In this document: piece by piece, positions 1 through 12,867 of the stretch | Numbering within the stretch: position 1 is the stretch's first letter | Layout: the number at the start of each line of letters is the position of its first letter | DNA from: Paramecium tetraurelia | Taxonomy: Eukaryota; Ciliophora; Oligohymenophorea; Peniculida; Parameciidae | Direction: 5' to 3' | Length of the DNA: 64,000 bases | Assembly (NCBI RefSeq): GCF_000165425.1 | Contig: NW_001798956.1 | Span: 573,399 to 637,398, forward strand | Made by a program: the position numbers and the translations under genes | Notes under the pieces: model-generated | What the model was told of the DNA's origin: nothing | Seen by the model: only the letters and a program-made list of their open reading frames with translations | Databases searched by the model: none

Positions 1-3000
1 ACTTACGATAAAAATGAGATTTAACAAGAATCCTTTAGATTTCGCTTTGTTTCGACGAATTACTGCTGATACTATTGATATAGATTTATTTATGAGGTTA
101 TTCTGGTGATTCAATATCCTTTTCACTTGAATCCTACTTCGATATCATATCATGATGATCACTGCATAAGAATTCCTGTTATTTTAAGGGTTGATTTTCT
201 TATTCAACTGGGATCATTTAACTACGCAAAGTTATTGGATCTGGCTGAGAAGTGAATTGAGGAATCTCGTTATCTCCTGCACCAGGCATGATGTAATCCT
301 TTAACTTGATACCTTCAAATTCAGAACTATATTCATCTAATGACTTTGATAATGGGGATTCATCAGAACAAACTGCTCCTAATTTATATGGGGATCTGAT
401 TTTTAAAACATACACTTTAAAAACCATCCTATTCACTAGAGAGTAAGACATTTACACTTCCAAATCCAATTGAAATTTCGTCTCTTTGTCTAATATCATC
501 TCAATGGAATCTTAGGAAACAGTGAAATGTTAAACCAATTTATTTGCTGTTGTTAATGTTCCAGATATACCATTTTCCTTTTAATACTCCTCCAAGTAAT
601 GTTGCAATTAGGCTTCTAATGAATTAAAATTGGGTATAAATTAATTAATAGATTTACCTAATAATTTTGAGGGATTACTCATTTCAAAACATTCTAAAGC
701 ATTATTAGTAATTCCCTCTATGTTTTATTTGGAATCCAAAAGAATAAATCCACTTAATCCATCCTATCTAATTCCTTACTTGATTTCCTTCATGAAACAA
801 AAGGAGGGGAGAACATTTGATGAAAAATTAAAACTGATATCAATAAAGATTTCCAAATAACTCAAAACTCCTGGAGTTGCATTCTATGTTAATAAAGGTA
901 AAGGTTATCTAAAAATCATAGGCCTATTTGTTATTACAAACATCTCCACCATCTCATCATGTGCCTTGATGAGACTAGGATAACAAAGTTGATCTAATGA
1001 TTTCACTTGTTATCGAAATTCTTCCTAAGTATAACCTACAAAAGAAGGAAAATTCTTTGAGAAATTAATGATTTCACCTCTCTTCATATGCGATTAAGTT
1101 AGATTAAGCAACATATATCCAACCTTATATGATTACTCCTCAGTTTTATAATAAAAAGATGGGTACTCAAAAAATTTGCTTTCCCTTGTATTGATTAAAT
1201 TGCATAGTTTTATAAATTGATCATAATTATTTGTAACTTCGAGACAATAAAGCATGTAGCAATACAAAGAGGTTCTTCCTGGTGAATATAAATTAAAATA
1301 TTCTAATTCTTTCTAGATCTTACAATTTTGTGTGTTTAATTGCAAATATAATTCTTCGAGTGACTCATAACTATGAGTTTCATCATTTAATTTTATGAGA
1401 AACTGTTTTTTGTGCTATAAATTGGCAAACACTAATTTCAACAAGCGATCCCTCTCCAATTCTGTGTACCTGTAATCTTCATATTTCAATGTCAACTCTA
1501 TTGATTGTCTAGTGATATCTTCTTTGAATCTATGTAGAATTTGATATTTCGAATAACTCTTCAGTAGCTCAAAAGCTAATCTCTGCTACAAAGAACTTCC
1601 CTTCTCCAATAAATGTTTTAAATCAAGTATTTACAATTAAGCCTAATAGCACTCATCAGAATTGCATAAAAACACTAAGATCTATATCAAATAGATAATA
1701 TTAGGATGTGCCTTACGTATTTCAGTTTAGAAGACTAACTTCGAGTAATCTCTTAGATATCTCATAATCAATTCAACATAAAATTGAATATTGAGTATTT
1801 TGAAATCATCATACATTCTCATTTCCTTAACTATCTCATATTTTTCTATTATCTTTCTCTTTTCCCCTTTTAAACCTCTGCAAAAACAATATTGATTATT
1901 ACAATTTTCAGTGTGAGTCCTCAACAATATGATACACACCATAAGAATCTTAGACCTCTCATTCTTTAACTCCACTCCAGAATTTCTGGTTAATACTCCA
2001 ATTTCTGACAACCTCATCAATTGGACTGCTCTTATAAAGTGAATGAAGTAAGACATGTCGTATTATTTAATCATGTTTGATTAGAAATCCTTATATTTGA
2101 TATTCTCACTTTCAATCCTTAAACCTTATTCAGATTCATGAGTGTGTAGAGTTTATTGAGGTTATTATTGATTGACCAATACTTGAATAGACTTTTCCTT
2201 CTTTAGAGTGGAGGTGAGCACATTTTCAATTCGACTATCTTGAAGAACAACAAAGAGTCTACTAAGACAAGGGGACACAATAAAAGTCAAACATATTATC
2301 TATTAGTCACTTAGTCTGCATATGAAAAATAATGTCAAACAAATAACAATTGCCCTCATGAACAAATTTGTGGAATACTTGAATTTCTATACATAAGGCA
2401 GTGTGATGTAGGCATCTAAGGCATCAATTAGAAAAGCCAATATTACAAAGACCAAATTAACTGTGTGAATAAAATCGTCTTCTTTTATAAGGTTGCCTGC
2501 CCTTACATAAGAGTAGCTGATCAATATTGGTATTATACAAAATCCTATATGTAACCATTATAAATATGAAAATCTCAGTCTCAGAAAATTGGATTCATGC
2601 AATGTGAATGACACTTAACACCATACCAAGGACAAAGCTGCAATTATCAAAGTTTCAATAGCCAAAATTACATTGAGGATTTGTCCGACTATTTACTAAG
2701 TTTAATCTGCCTTATCTAAGGCTAAGTTGATTTGCAACAAAAAATAAAGTATAGGGATTAAAAAAACATGAGGAAAATAATTCAAAAATATTGCTATTTA
2801 TCTCAACCTAATGATTTATAGGGATGTGTTCGATTGATCTGACATCAAACGATGTTGAAATCCTTCTATATATGAGTTTTAGTTGTAGATCTAATGCATA
2901 ATCTGAATGCAATCACTTAGATTGTCACTCTGACTGATATTTAATTGTCTTTTATTCTTGAACTTAGTTTATTTAAAAAATGTTATCTCATCGGACATAC

Positions 3001-3340
3001 TCACTCCAACCAAGATGGCTGGAATGGAAAAGAATATGATGAATACACTCTAACATGCAATCAAATAATCTGGCCCTAAATTCTCAGGCAAATACATAGT
3101 TGGCACACATATTTTAAATAGTAACTCCAAATCCTGGATTCCAGGTTATCCATTAAAATTATTTAGTAAAGAAGCTAATTTTATTATGGCGACCTTTTAA
3201 AGTACGCTCACTATCAAGGACAGTGTCCAAAGGAAATTGTTTTCTTTCATGAGACAAAATTATGTAAATCCTATAATGAATTATAGTCTGTTTTCTAGTT
3301 TCTACTGAAAACTGTTCTTAAAGTTCTCCATTTTATTCAT
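1..3340 (-). CDS. Tiny-macrocysts-like (TmcB/TmcC) multi-pass membrane protein with PAS-like region, 3' end outside window
   Basis: Start is the ATG at 3340, with a second in-frame Met nine bases later. The frame is open with TAA/TAG as Gln all the way to base 1, so the C-terminus lies off the window. The N-terminal third has several hydrophobic segments (for example around 3040-3100 and 2740-2800). A Cys-rich stretch near 1870-1930 (C-NNQ-Y-C-F-C) is typical, as I remember them, of the large ciliate TmcB/PAS membrane proteins, and the C-terminal part is charged. Role is unknown; the family is presumed sensory. The assignment rests on architecture and the Cys motif, not on an alignment. Confidence 0.65.
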
Positions 3341-3375
3341 TTTGAATATACTTTTAATATATATATAATTAAAAT

Positions 3376-5017
3376 ATGAATTTCGACACCAATATATACA
3401 AAAGCAGTCTAATGAGCAAGTGGATCTTAATACTTCAACTGGTCATCGATGTAAGTCTGGTTGCTGTGTTTACTGGTATAGCAGAAGTTGCTCCTTAAAT
3501 CTTGACATTTACAGATGTAGTGGATGATACCAAATGTCAAAATGAATTGAATGTTTAATGTACTACTTTGGATAATAAAAGAGATTTAGGGAACTCAAGA
3601 AGAATTCAAATCAGTGTTGAGCAACAATTTGTTGTGTTTCTTTTGTCATGAAAACATACCAGATTAGCCATTTGGAATCAAAGGCATTCTACTTAATCAA
3701 GAAACCATAGTCAATTAAACTATGCTAACCTACTCTATAGGTTACTTTGATGACATTACAAGGAGATCTTGTTGGTATGATGCATCATAAAATGAGAATA
3801 TTAACTATCTACCCAAAATTAAGTCTAATATATATGATAAATAAATAGAGGTCCAATAGTCTACCTTACTTCTGAATTGGGAATGTATCCAAAATTTAAC
3901 ATCATATACTTGCTACACTAAAGAACATATATATAAAGACAATCGACCCTTTTCTAGGTTATTTGGCTTTATAATGGTAGAAGGAATTCAGTATCAATAC
4001 ATGAACTTTGCCATCATGAAACAAAGCAAAGATTATTATCTATATAATGAAGTTATGATGATTGCTTGGATTGGAATAGAACTGGTTTTTTGCTGTATTT
4101 TGTGCATGTTGGAAGATGAGTTTGAGGATTAATAAGCAAAGGTTTTAATACCCACTTTGTCTGTAAGAAATCAAATATTTTTGATATTCTTCCTAAATAA
4201 TCATCCCTTATTTCTGATTCAATTGTTCTATGATAATATCTACTTAAAATTATTCAATGTAATTTTCCAATCAATTGGTTAAGCTGGATTTATGTTCTAT
4301 TGTATATCAATTGCTTTCAAATTACTTGAACTCAATTAATAATTCATCACATTCATCAATTTAGGAATTTGTGTTACCTATTCGGCGTTGAAATCATTTA
4401 TTACTATCGTTACTGGATTGGACATGATGAAGAACATACCTCAATCGTCAGTTTATCTTAACTAATCAAACTTTACTTTTATTGGGTTATTTATGGTGTT
4501 TTGGTACACTTACTTCATATTGGTATAGGGTGTTTTATTCATAAAAAATAGGAGAAACAAAGCAATTCAATACAAATTTGCTAGAACTGATGTCAATATG
4601 AAGATGTGTCATAAATATTATAAGGGGATTTTCATATTTCAAATCTTTAGTTTAATTTTTGTCAGTGCATTTTTTGCAAGAATCCTATGGTAAAACATAG
4701 TGATATTTAACCCAAATTATTTGTATTATGATCATTATCAAATCACACTAATAAATGTTTGGATTGTAACCTTATTCATTTTATTTCACCTTGAAAATCC
4801 AAATAAGATAAATTAGATACTTGAGTAGGATGAGGAGGAAATTAGTGATAAAGTTGAAATTCAATTATGTAATACAATTCAATTAGAAGAAGAATAGGTT
4901 AAATTGCAGGAGATACCTGAGTAAAATTTGGAAATGGGCAGTAAGACACTTGACACCAATTTGCGTTAATATAAATATAACAATATTGCGTAACCTGAAA
5001 CACAACTAAGACATTGA
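3376..5017 (+). CDS. Multi-pass membrane protein with N-terminal luminal domain, possibly GOST/Wntless-like
   Basis: 539 residues after removing one 22-nt intron at 3560-3581. An N-terminal hydrophobic segment (about residues 15-38) is followed by a luminal domain of roughly 180 residues with several Cys, then about seven hydrophobic helices from position 4050 on, and a charged Glu/Gln-rich tail. This order (signal anchor, luminal domain, seven helices) resembles GOST/Wntless/TMEM181 proteins, but I see no decisive motif, so function is not assigned. It is divergent from the TmcB-like gene, with only 35 bp between the two start codons, so the two must share a very short promoter. Confidence 0.6.
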
Positions 5018-5057
5018 TTTATAATTATATATAAATTATATGATTATTTCTGAATAA

Positions 5058-5990
5058 ATGTAAGCCAACTTGGCTCACTTTTTTTTAGTTCTCAAATCAT
5101 AGGAGTGTGTCCAATATCAAGATATCAATGGTGCTCAATATGAAGGATAGATACGACTCATATAACCACATGAACAAAAACTGGTATTCAATTATACTCG
5201 CAATTTGGCAACTAATGAATCTAATGATAATAAGCTAGTGCAATTCAAAGATCTAACTTATTTGAAGGTGCAAAATCAAATACCGTAATCTCAGATAGTT
5301 GAGAAATCCAAATCTGAAAAAAAAACAAAGACTTTTGTGAGATGGGAACAGAATGTGGATGCATCAAACTTAGAAGATTAAGCAGTGAAAAACTTCGATC
5401 AATTCGAGGCTATTAAAAAATTTGGCATTGAACCTACCTATGATGAAAATAAATATACCACCAAATTGATAGCCCCTGTAACTGAAGATTTAAGATTGTA
5501 TGCAGAAAAATGCGAAAAAGAATTGAAAAATGACACATCCAATAAACATGTACTTGAAGAGCGAAATCTAAAACAATTAGACGATGAAGAATAAGCATAT
5601 TCTGAAGTTATTAGAGAACAACCATAATAGATGGCACAAGTTCAATAAACAATCTAAACTTAATTAACATCTCCTCCAATTCAATTTTTCAATTCTAATA
5701 AAAAAAAAGAAAAAAACAATAAAATATTATTTATAGAAAAACTATTAGAACCTGTCAATCTAATTTCGGATGATCCTGAATAATAAATGAAAATTAAATA
5801 GATAAATTAAGAAGCCACAACCAAGTAATTTTATTTTAATAAGCTTATTAGGTTTAAATTTCAATAGGCTACTACTGATAATATCCCTAAATTAATGCTT
5901 TCTAATTTCATTAATGCCATTGAAGGTTATAAATGGTAAAACATGAATCCAGACCCAAGCAAAAACAAAAAAGAGAAACTCAAAAAATGA
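5058..5990 (+). CDS. Ataxin-2/Pbp1-like RNA-binding protein (Lsm plus LsmAD)
   Basis: 310 residues in one exon, starting at ATG 5058. An ATG at 5040 is out of phase with this reading. Residues about 5-45 resemble the ataxin-2 Lsm domain (hydrophobic start followed by NGAQYEG, like the family's KNGxxYEG). Around residues 115-170 is an LsmAD signature: FGIEPTYDENKYTTKL, then YAEKCEKEL and HVLEER. The C-terminal part is Gln/Lys-rich and low complexity. Family members bind RNA and act in stress granules and mRNA stability. No PAM2 motif was recognised. The stop lies 6 bp from the stop of the convergent hydrolase gene. Confidence 0.78.
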
Positions 5991-5996
5991 ATTAAA

Positions 5997-7004
5997 TCAA
6001 AGTGTTTGTAATATATTAATAAAATTTTACATTTTCTCATTGAATTCCTTTGATTGCGATCCAAAATCATTATGATTTCCATCATCAATAATAAAGATCT
6101 CTATCAAGTTTTTAGCTCTCTGACTCAACTCCATAATTTATTTAATATCAACTAATTTATCTAATTTTCCATGGATTATCAACACTGGTGACATGACGTT
6201 TTCAATCATTTCATAATTCCTAAAAATATCAGATTTATGAAGTTGTTAATGATTTGAAATTATACTAAGAATAGATTTAAAACTGGACTTGATAATAACT
6301 CCCCCTATTTTAACTTAACTTGCCTATATTATCGATCAAAATACTAGATATAACGAAGGACTGGTTCCTAATGATTGGCCATATAATATTATTTAAGAGT
6401 TCTAAAATCCAAGAGACAATACAAAATGATAAACACATTCAATAGCATTGAATATACTGTCTTAACTCGTAACACCTTGACTAAGCCCATATCCAGGATA
6501 GTCGTATCCGATTACCATTATTTTGAATTTATTGCAAAAATCAATGTATTCATCAATGCAACATCCAATATCTGGATGATTTGAATGCGAATGAATCAAA
6601 ACCATTTTCGTTTCATATTTAATTGGCTTTATTAGAGCTAGAGCCAATCTTCCATTTTTGGTATCTAAATATAAACCCTCTATTTCCAAATCATTTGGCC
6701 ATTCCTTATTAATATTCTATCTTAATTGGATAGAATAAAATGATAGTTTAGTTTTTTGGGATTTTATTAGAGAATGCTTATTACTTAATAATTTATCTTC
6801 GAGACTTAAGCTAGAAGATTTAATTAAATTGATTGAAAATTATTCACTTTAAATTGAACATTCCTATAAGTTTGAATTCTGTAGATCTTATTCCTAAAAT
6901 TGATAGGTAGGGTTAATTGGTTTAAATACAAACCATCCCAATAGCTTATCCTTCAAGTTGCAGAATATTAGGAATAGACAACATTTGAGTTTACATGTCT
7001 TCAT
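5997..7004 (-). CDS. ABHD17-like alpha/beta serine hydrolase
   Basis: 328 residues with one 21-nt intron after the nucleophile region. Seen in order: oxyanion-loop segment SHSNHPDIG, then YDYPGYGLSQG, the nucleophile elbow GQSLG, an acid segment GKLDKLVD and the catalytic histidine in GNHND. This order and spacing fit the ABHD17/ABHD13 group, whose ABHD17 members remove palmitate from membrane-bound proteins. The ABHD17 N-terminal Cys cluster is echoed by CKLKCC at residues 4-9, which could be palmitoylated. It converges on the ataxin-2-like gene, so the two 3' ends must nearly abut or overlap. Confidence 0.85.
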
Positions 7005-7032
7005 TTTAAATTTAATATTATTTATATATATA

Positions 7033-7748
7033 TCATTTACTTTCAACCAGAGTATATTTGCTAAACCTTATTCCATCAAATATTTTTTATTGATATATTG
7101 TTGTTTTGCATAATCCTGAATAAGTACTTGATCTTCCTTTATCACATGCTGACCCAATGGTCTTTTAAGTGGCAGAAACATAAGGAACAACACCTTTGCG
7201 TGGAGCCTTGTTATTCTTAAAGATAAAGTACCTCATCAAAGAAACAAACAACATATTCTATGAATTTATCAATATTCTTTTTCAAAGAACGTCCGCACCC
7301 GAAATATTTCATTCTTGCAATAACCAATTACTCACCCTTGTTATCATCCATCCACTTTTGATAAACCTCCCTTGGTTCCCACTCCTGACTGATTGAATGA
7401 ACAGTTCTGAATTTATGTAGAGCACCATAACGAGTTGTTAACTAAATATTGTCTATTTTGTTAATTTACTTGTTTGCAACTTTCGAGAGAATCTGGACAT
7501 CGTTCTGAACACGTTTATGCAGCATTTGCAATCCCTTATTGCCACTCAACAACATTCATATTTGCTGCATAATCCATTTCGCCAACGTGATTTTTCCTTC
7601 TTCCCTAAGCAACTTCATTTCTTAATCTATTCAATTATTCTTCAAATTCAGTTTATCTTTTAGCAAATATTCCTTTTGCTGTAGTCTAACAAGAGTCACC
7701 TGGTAATCCATGTGCAACAAAGAAGCATCCTAAAACCAAAATTATCAT
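7033..7748 (-). CDS. Secreted CAP/SCP (PR-1-like) domain protein
   Basis: 220 residues with introns of 28 and 25 nt. It begins with a hydrophobic signal peptide (MIILVLGCFFVAHG). The body has the CAP pattern: an N-terminal helix with RLRNEVAQG, then MNVVEWQQGIANAAQTC, and later a Cys-containing core. About eight cysteines suggest disulfides and export. CAP proteins are extracellular; functions range from sterol binding to proteolysis control, so no precise role is given. The classical His/Glu tetrad cannot be placed with certainty. Second-best reading: another secreted Cys-rich ciliate protein. Confidence 0.72.
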
Positions 7749-7947
7749 TATAATATAATTATCGTTTTTTCTAAATAAAATTATGTTGGATCGATTCTCA
7801 GAAATAGGAATTGTAAAATTTATAACTTTTTGAATTGTTTAGTAATACAAATTGGATTGATGTCGATTCTTTAAACTTAGGTCACTTTTATATTAGTAAC
7901 ATAACATAAGTTCTAAAATCGAAATTTATAAATATATAATTTATATA

Positions 7948-8363
7948 ATGGCAGAGAACAATAAGGATTTAAAATAACTTAAGATCAAAACAGCAGCTCT
8001 CAAAAGAATTCAAAAAGAATTTTTTGGTTATTAAAAGGAAGAGTTGAAATAAAATGAAAGAATTTAAAAGCTTAAAGACTAAAATGCTGATGAGGCAGAT
8101 ATCAAAAAATAAGTTCAAATTTATTTCTTATCATTTTAGGAAGAAGTTCTATAAGAAACTGTATAAATGTATCCAAATATTATTGGAAGACTCGTTGAAT
8201 CTGTGACAGAACTCTAAGGTTGGCTAGTAATAATCCTTATTAAAACAATTAGGATGGAAAAATAAATGATCCCTTGATTGATACCAGTGATGAAAAGACA
8301 AAGGCCCTAGAAGCAATAGTTGAGGCCTAAGAGTTTTTGGTAGCAAATAACCCAGCTCAATGA
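7948..8363 (+). CDS. TBCA: Tubulin-specific chaperone A (TBCA)
   Basis: 120 residues after removing introns of 27 and 26 nt. Conserved TBCA blocks are clear: LKIKTAALKRIQKE near the N-terminus, then KEELKQNERIQKLK and ADIKKQ...EEVLQETVQMYPNIIGRL. The length matches the family (about 105-120). TBCA captures beta-tubulin during tubulin folding, which suits a heavily ciliated cell. The C-terminal 30 residues (from about 8277) are acidic-helical and lie in the exon after the second intron. It has its own short upstream gap from the divergent CAP gene. Confidence 0.92.
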
Positions 8364-8976
8364 ATATTTTAAATCTTATTAGCAATGAATGTATCTAATA
8401 TATACGATTAATTACACGCATATCTATTCATATCTATATAGAATTATTCAAAGCCTAAAATCTATTTTAGTTCCCTGTTATATCAATAATAGTGGAATGA
8501 AAAAATAATATTGAATATATTTAATTTTTCTTTTGGAATAATTCTTATTAAAATCAGAAGAGTTGTGATTAAGACAGAATAATCTGGGGATTGCTTAAAA
8601 TAACGAGTGATACTCTTACTTCAATAGAGTGCAAATAAATAAAAGAGTATAGCAGTTTATTGTTATTCATTTTTTTATTTCCAGTAATTTGAATGTTTAA
8701 TGAATTTTTGATTGCCGACTCTCCTTTATTCGATATTATTATTGTCTATGAAAGTATAAAGCTGGTAACAAGAATTTTTATCTTAACAAAAATATATTTT
8801 GGATTGATCCTGAACAATATACCAAATTGTTATGAATCACTAAGTTATAAGACAGAAAAAAGATGGAGAACGATGATTTCCTTATTTCTCATTATTGATT
8901 TTGATATGTTAATTTTTTTTTAATATGAGACAAAAAATGAATTGTGAGAAACAAATATTATTAAAATTTAGCAATA
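8364..8976. other. Intergenic, no supported gene
   Basis: 613 bp of AT-rich sequence between the TBCA stop and the kinase start. Short open stretches exist on both strands but none shows conserved motifs. One 8-bp perfect inverted repeat (ATACTCTT at 8610-8617, AAGAGTAT at 8643-8650) could form a small hairpin. Confidence 0.5.
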
Positions 8977-10761
8977 ATGTACACAATGGAAACATAAACG
9001 CTGTTAGGATGCAAGGAGTTATTGAACCCATAATCCAATTTAGGTAGTGAAGTATCTCTGAATATTTAAAAATCTAACTTGTATGTGATCATTAGGATTT
9101 ATAGATCTGAAAATTTTACTAATCTCTTGCTGAAACTGTTTAAAGAGGATTATTAGAGGTTTAATTTGGAAGAATAATTAAATCTTAATTTACAATATCA
9201 AATGCAAAGTTAATTAGTTGTTACAATACAAATTTTATTTCATGCCCTCCTTTATGGTGTTTCTTTGGATATTACTTATAAGCCATAGAAAGTATGCTTT
9301 ACAAGCTACTTAACTAAGCCGGATACAACTCCCATTTATGCTTCTGATAAGGTAAATTATTAATTACAATTTTACAATAGAATATAATTAATTTACTAAG
9401 TTTCTACACCCTGAAGTAGAATGACAAACTAGTTCATGGCTCTTTGAGTATCGACCCACTCACAGGATTATTTTAGTATAAGACCTTAACGACCATATCG
9501 TTTTACGAGTAGATAGAGCTAAGTGAAGGTTTTTTGGATTGTTTGCGCTTCAATATTGTAGAACACCAAAAACTCATGGAGATATAAGCTCCTTTTGTTC
9601 TCTATCAGATGAATAAGATAACGTTTAAAGAATTTAAGAAATTTACCCGAGAAGACCAATATGAAAGCAAATAAAAAAATATCGATTAATTGAAGGAGAT
9701 CTTTAAGCGGTAAATTTAATGTAGATTTAACAATAGTTAGATGCATCAAGAGATGACCAAAGAAGAAAAAGACAAGTTTTTGGATTACCCTAAACCAAAG
9801 AGTTTGCCTTTGCTAACTAAGATTAGTGTTCAAAAAACTGGCGATGATCTTCTCCAGCAATGGAAGGATTAGCTTCTGATTACTTCCGGGGGTTATTCTG
9901 AGATTCGGAAAGTTTAGTTAGGTAAATAAATAGAAATTATATTTTAGCTTATAAGATAAGCGATAACGATCAAGCTTTTACGAGGGCTTTAGCAGTAAAG
10001 ACAGATAAGTCGAGTACCAATAATAAAGTTAATCACGAGCTCTCAATATTGAAGACTCTGTCCAAGACAACGGAAAAGGGAAATGGAGAGGCATATATAG
10101 TTACAAGCTACTATGATGAAAACTTGAAGGGCTGTTATTTTATGGAGTTCTACAACAATGGATCTTTGGAACAATATACTAATTCTAAATCTCAGGTGTT
10201 GAGTTTAAGAACGAAGTTATTTATTCTGGCTGGTATCATAAATGGGATTGATTTTCTTCATTACAAATAAATAGCACACTTGGATTTGAAGATGGGAAAT
10301 ATATTAATTTAAAAGTAGTTAATTCCTAAGATTTGTGATTTTGGGGAAGCTAAGCCATTTGATTTTCTGGAACAAGACAAATCTAACTTTTCTCGTAGTT
10401 TGCCTTACGCAGCCCCAGAATTATATAATTCAAATGAAATCACACCTGCATTCGACATCTTCTCTTTTGGGATTTTAATGTGCAAATTTGTTTTTGAATA
10501 ATTTCCCATTGTAATATTCTCTATTTATCACAGGAATACAATCCAAATGACTTAACCAATTTAGCAGAGAGATACAAGAACAACACATACGCAATCAAAC
10601 GAAATTTGATATAACAAATTAAGTGTGGACCAAAAAAAATAATGAAGAAGATCCTTCATCTGATTATACTTTGTCTCCAATCAAATCCAAAATCTAGACC
10701 CAAACCCAAATGGATATTAGCAATATTGTGGAAGATGATTAATTTTTTAGATAGCTTTTGA
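8977..10761 (+). CDS. Serine/threonine protein kinase with long N-terminal region, variant catalytic loop
   Basis: 568 residues with introns of 29, 26 and 23 nt. The first 300 residues have no recognised domain. The kinase domain follows: ALAVK (ATP-binding Lys), catalytic loop HLDLKMGN in place of HRDLKxxN, DFGEAK (intact DFG), and PYAAPEL in the activation segment, then a normal FDIFSFG helix F. The Arg-to-Leu change in HRD weakens activation-loop control but leaves the catalytic Asp and Asn, so activity is plausible. The substrate is unknown. The N-lobe Gly loop is only partly recognisable (SGGYSEIRKV). Confidence 0.8.
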
Positions 10762-10816
10762 GAATATTCAATATATTTGATTTGTTATTGTTTAAAATAA
10801 TAAATTTTATTTCTGT

Positions 10817-11539
10817 ATGATGAATCAGAGAGTAGTTGTGAGAAAAAGAAGTCCACGTCCGATTATTAGATATCTCAAATATTGTCCCAAAATGACAGTT
10901 GCGTCTATAATGACAATTTAAAATTTTCAGGGATGTCCTTAATCTCCAAAAATCACACTGTCAGGTAGTAAGCTTTATCAGTCCTTTACCGTTCAATCCA
11001 GTCCCCAATCGCAAATGAAAAGATGTAAATAAAAACATAGAATTCTATTAGATATATCAGTGGATGCCCATAGATCAAGCCCGCCTTAAGCAATCTTAAA
11101 ATCTGCCTCTCCAACCGAGAGAAAATTTAGCTATCTTTCCTATTAAAGAACAACCATAGGACTAGAAAGTCCGGCCAAATAATAGGATAGTATTTATCAA
11201 ATTGAGTATGTTGATGATACAGTCTATTATGGATAGATAAGCATAACAAAAAGACATGGCATGGGTGCTATGTATGACAAAAACAAAAATCTAATCTATT
11301 TGGGCCAATGGAATAACGATAAATATCATGGACTTGGAGTTTTAGTGTAGAATGGGTATATTTATAAGGGAGAATTTTTAAATGGAGTCTTAGAAGGATA
11401 AGCAATAGAAGAGGGAAATGAAAAGAAATTCTATGGGTATTACAAAAACGGATAGAAAAATGGACCTGGTACCTTATATGAACATTCAAAAACCACAAAT
11501 GGAATTTGGAAAAACGATATTTTAGAATAAGAATGTTGA
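10817..11539 (+). CDS. MORN-repeat protein
   Basis: 240 residues in one exon, starting with two consecutive ATGs at 10817. The N-terminal 130 residues are basic and Ser/Pro-rich without a fold I recognise. The C-terminal part holds at least four MORN-type repeats: YYGQISITKRHGMGAMY, YLGQWNNDKYHGLGVL, YKGEFLNGVLEGQA and FYGYYKNGQKNGPGTL. MORN repeats bind membranes or scaffold cytoskeletal and ciliary structures. It lies 55 bp downstream of the kinase stop on the same strand. No enzymatic domain is visible, so a scaffold role is inferred. Confidence 0.85.
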
Positions 11540-11674
11540 TACTTCATTTTGCATATTTTCAATTGATCCAAGTTATTTTATAATCATTAGATTCTTATAT
11601 TGAAACAAATATAACACTTTCAAAATTTGAAAAACTTTAGGAATATTTGTTTTTTTAAATTTTATTTTTTAATT

Positions 11675-12867
11675 ATGTAAAATGTGAAATAAATGAGGGA
11701 AAAGTATGAAAATATCAAACAAAACAATCCGAATAGAAATGTTAGTGCTAGATCATATCATAGTCAAACACCTTCCAAAGAGCAATACCAAATCGCTTTT
11801 TCAAACAGTTAAAAATCAACTTAGAATCCCATAATATAGATTGGGAAAACATTATTATGTAGTCCTTGCTATAATAAAAGATTATTAAATAAAAAGCAAT
11901 TGAATAAAAAGTAAGAATCTGAATTGGAGAAAGTAAGTTTACAATTATAAAATAGAGGTTGCTAATGAATTAATTAGAATAAAATTAATTACTTGAATAA
12001 CAAAAGATTAATTTTGAAGTTGGATAATTATCATATCGAAAGTAATTGGAGCAACAAAATCGCGTTATTTCAAAATAATTATAGGATTAACAAAAAGAAA
12101 AGGAAAGATAAATTAAAGAATAAGAAATATTACAATAAAACTTAATTATAAAATAGAATTAGGAAATTTTATAGAAAGAAAAAGATGAGAGAAAAAAGAA
12201 ATAAAATAGTTTGCATTAAGAACTTGCAAGTCAACTTGAATAGCAAAAAAGATTAAAGAAATTAGATCAATTGTCTTAATCTGTGCAATTTGACGATCCT
12301 TATTGGAGATATCAAGCATAAGAGGAGAAGGAATTATAAAGAAGAAAACATTGCCAATTGATTGTGAATAATAACAACTGGTAAAATCATGAAAAAGAAT
12401 AACTTAAAAAATAATAGTAAGAAAGAGCAATAAAAAATAAAGAAATTGATTAAAGGATTAAGACCCTATAAGAGTATCATAATCAATTGGAATAGGAGAA
12501 AATAGAAAAATAATAAATATAGCAATAACTCATATTAGATTTAAATGCTTAAGTAAAACTTAAAAAAACAAAAGAAGAAGCCATTAAATTAATAGAGTTA
12601 TAAAAGCAGCGTAAAAGAGACGAAGAAATTATTGAATAAGAAAAATAAAGACACTGCCAAGAATTGTGTAACAAAAAGAAAATAAACCAAGAAATTATTG
12701 AAGGCCTCAATAAGTAAGTTGAAATGCAAAAATAATAAAATATTAAATAACAACAAGAACCAGTTAAAACTGATTTTTACTTATTCAAACCAACTGTAGA
12801 AAAGTAAACCATATCTTGTGCTGATTGCAAGAAATAGTAGGTTCCATAATAATTAAGCTATGCTTGA
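11675..12867 (+). CDS. Gln/Glu/Lys-rich coiled-coil protein
   Basis: 389 residues with one 23-nt intron near residue 75. After a short Ser/Asn-rich head, almost the whole chain is predicted helix with heptad-like E/K/Q repeats, interrupted by a short segment with FDDPYWRYQAQ. A Cys pair (CADCKK) sits close to the C-terminus. About one residue in five is Gln, much of it coded by TAA/TAG. I do not recognise the family; trichohyalin-like coiled coils of this kind are common among basal body and cortical proteins, but nothing here proves that. Confidence 0.7.

Noticed and set aside
5040-5088. ATG at 5040 with a 29-nt intron as start of the ataxin-2-like gene
   Set aside because: The joined frame is out of phase with the Lsm/LsmAD reading; ATG 5058 reads through in one exon.
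8693-8923. Plus-strand frame of 76 codons
   Set aside because: Hydrophobic low-complexity sequence, no intron or neighbour support.
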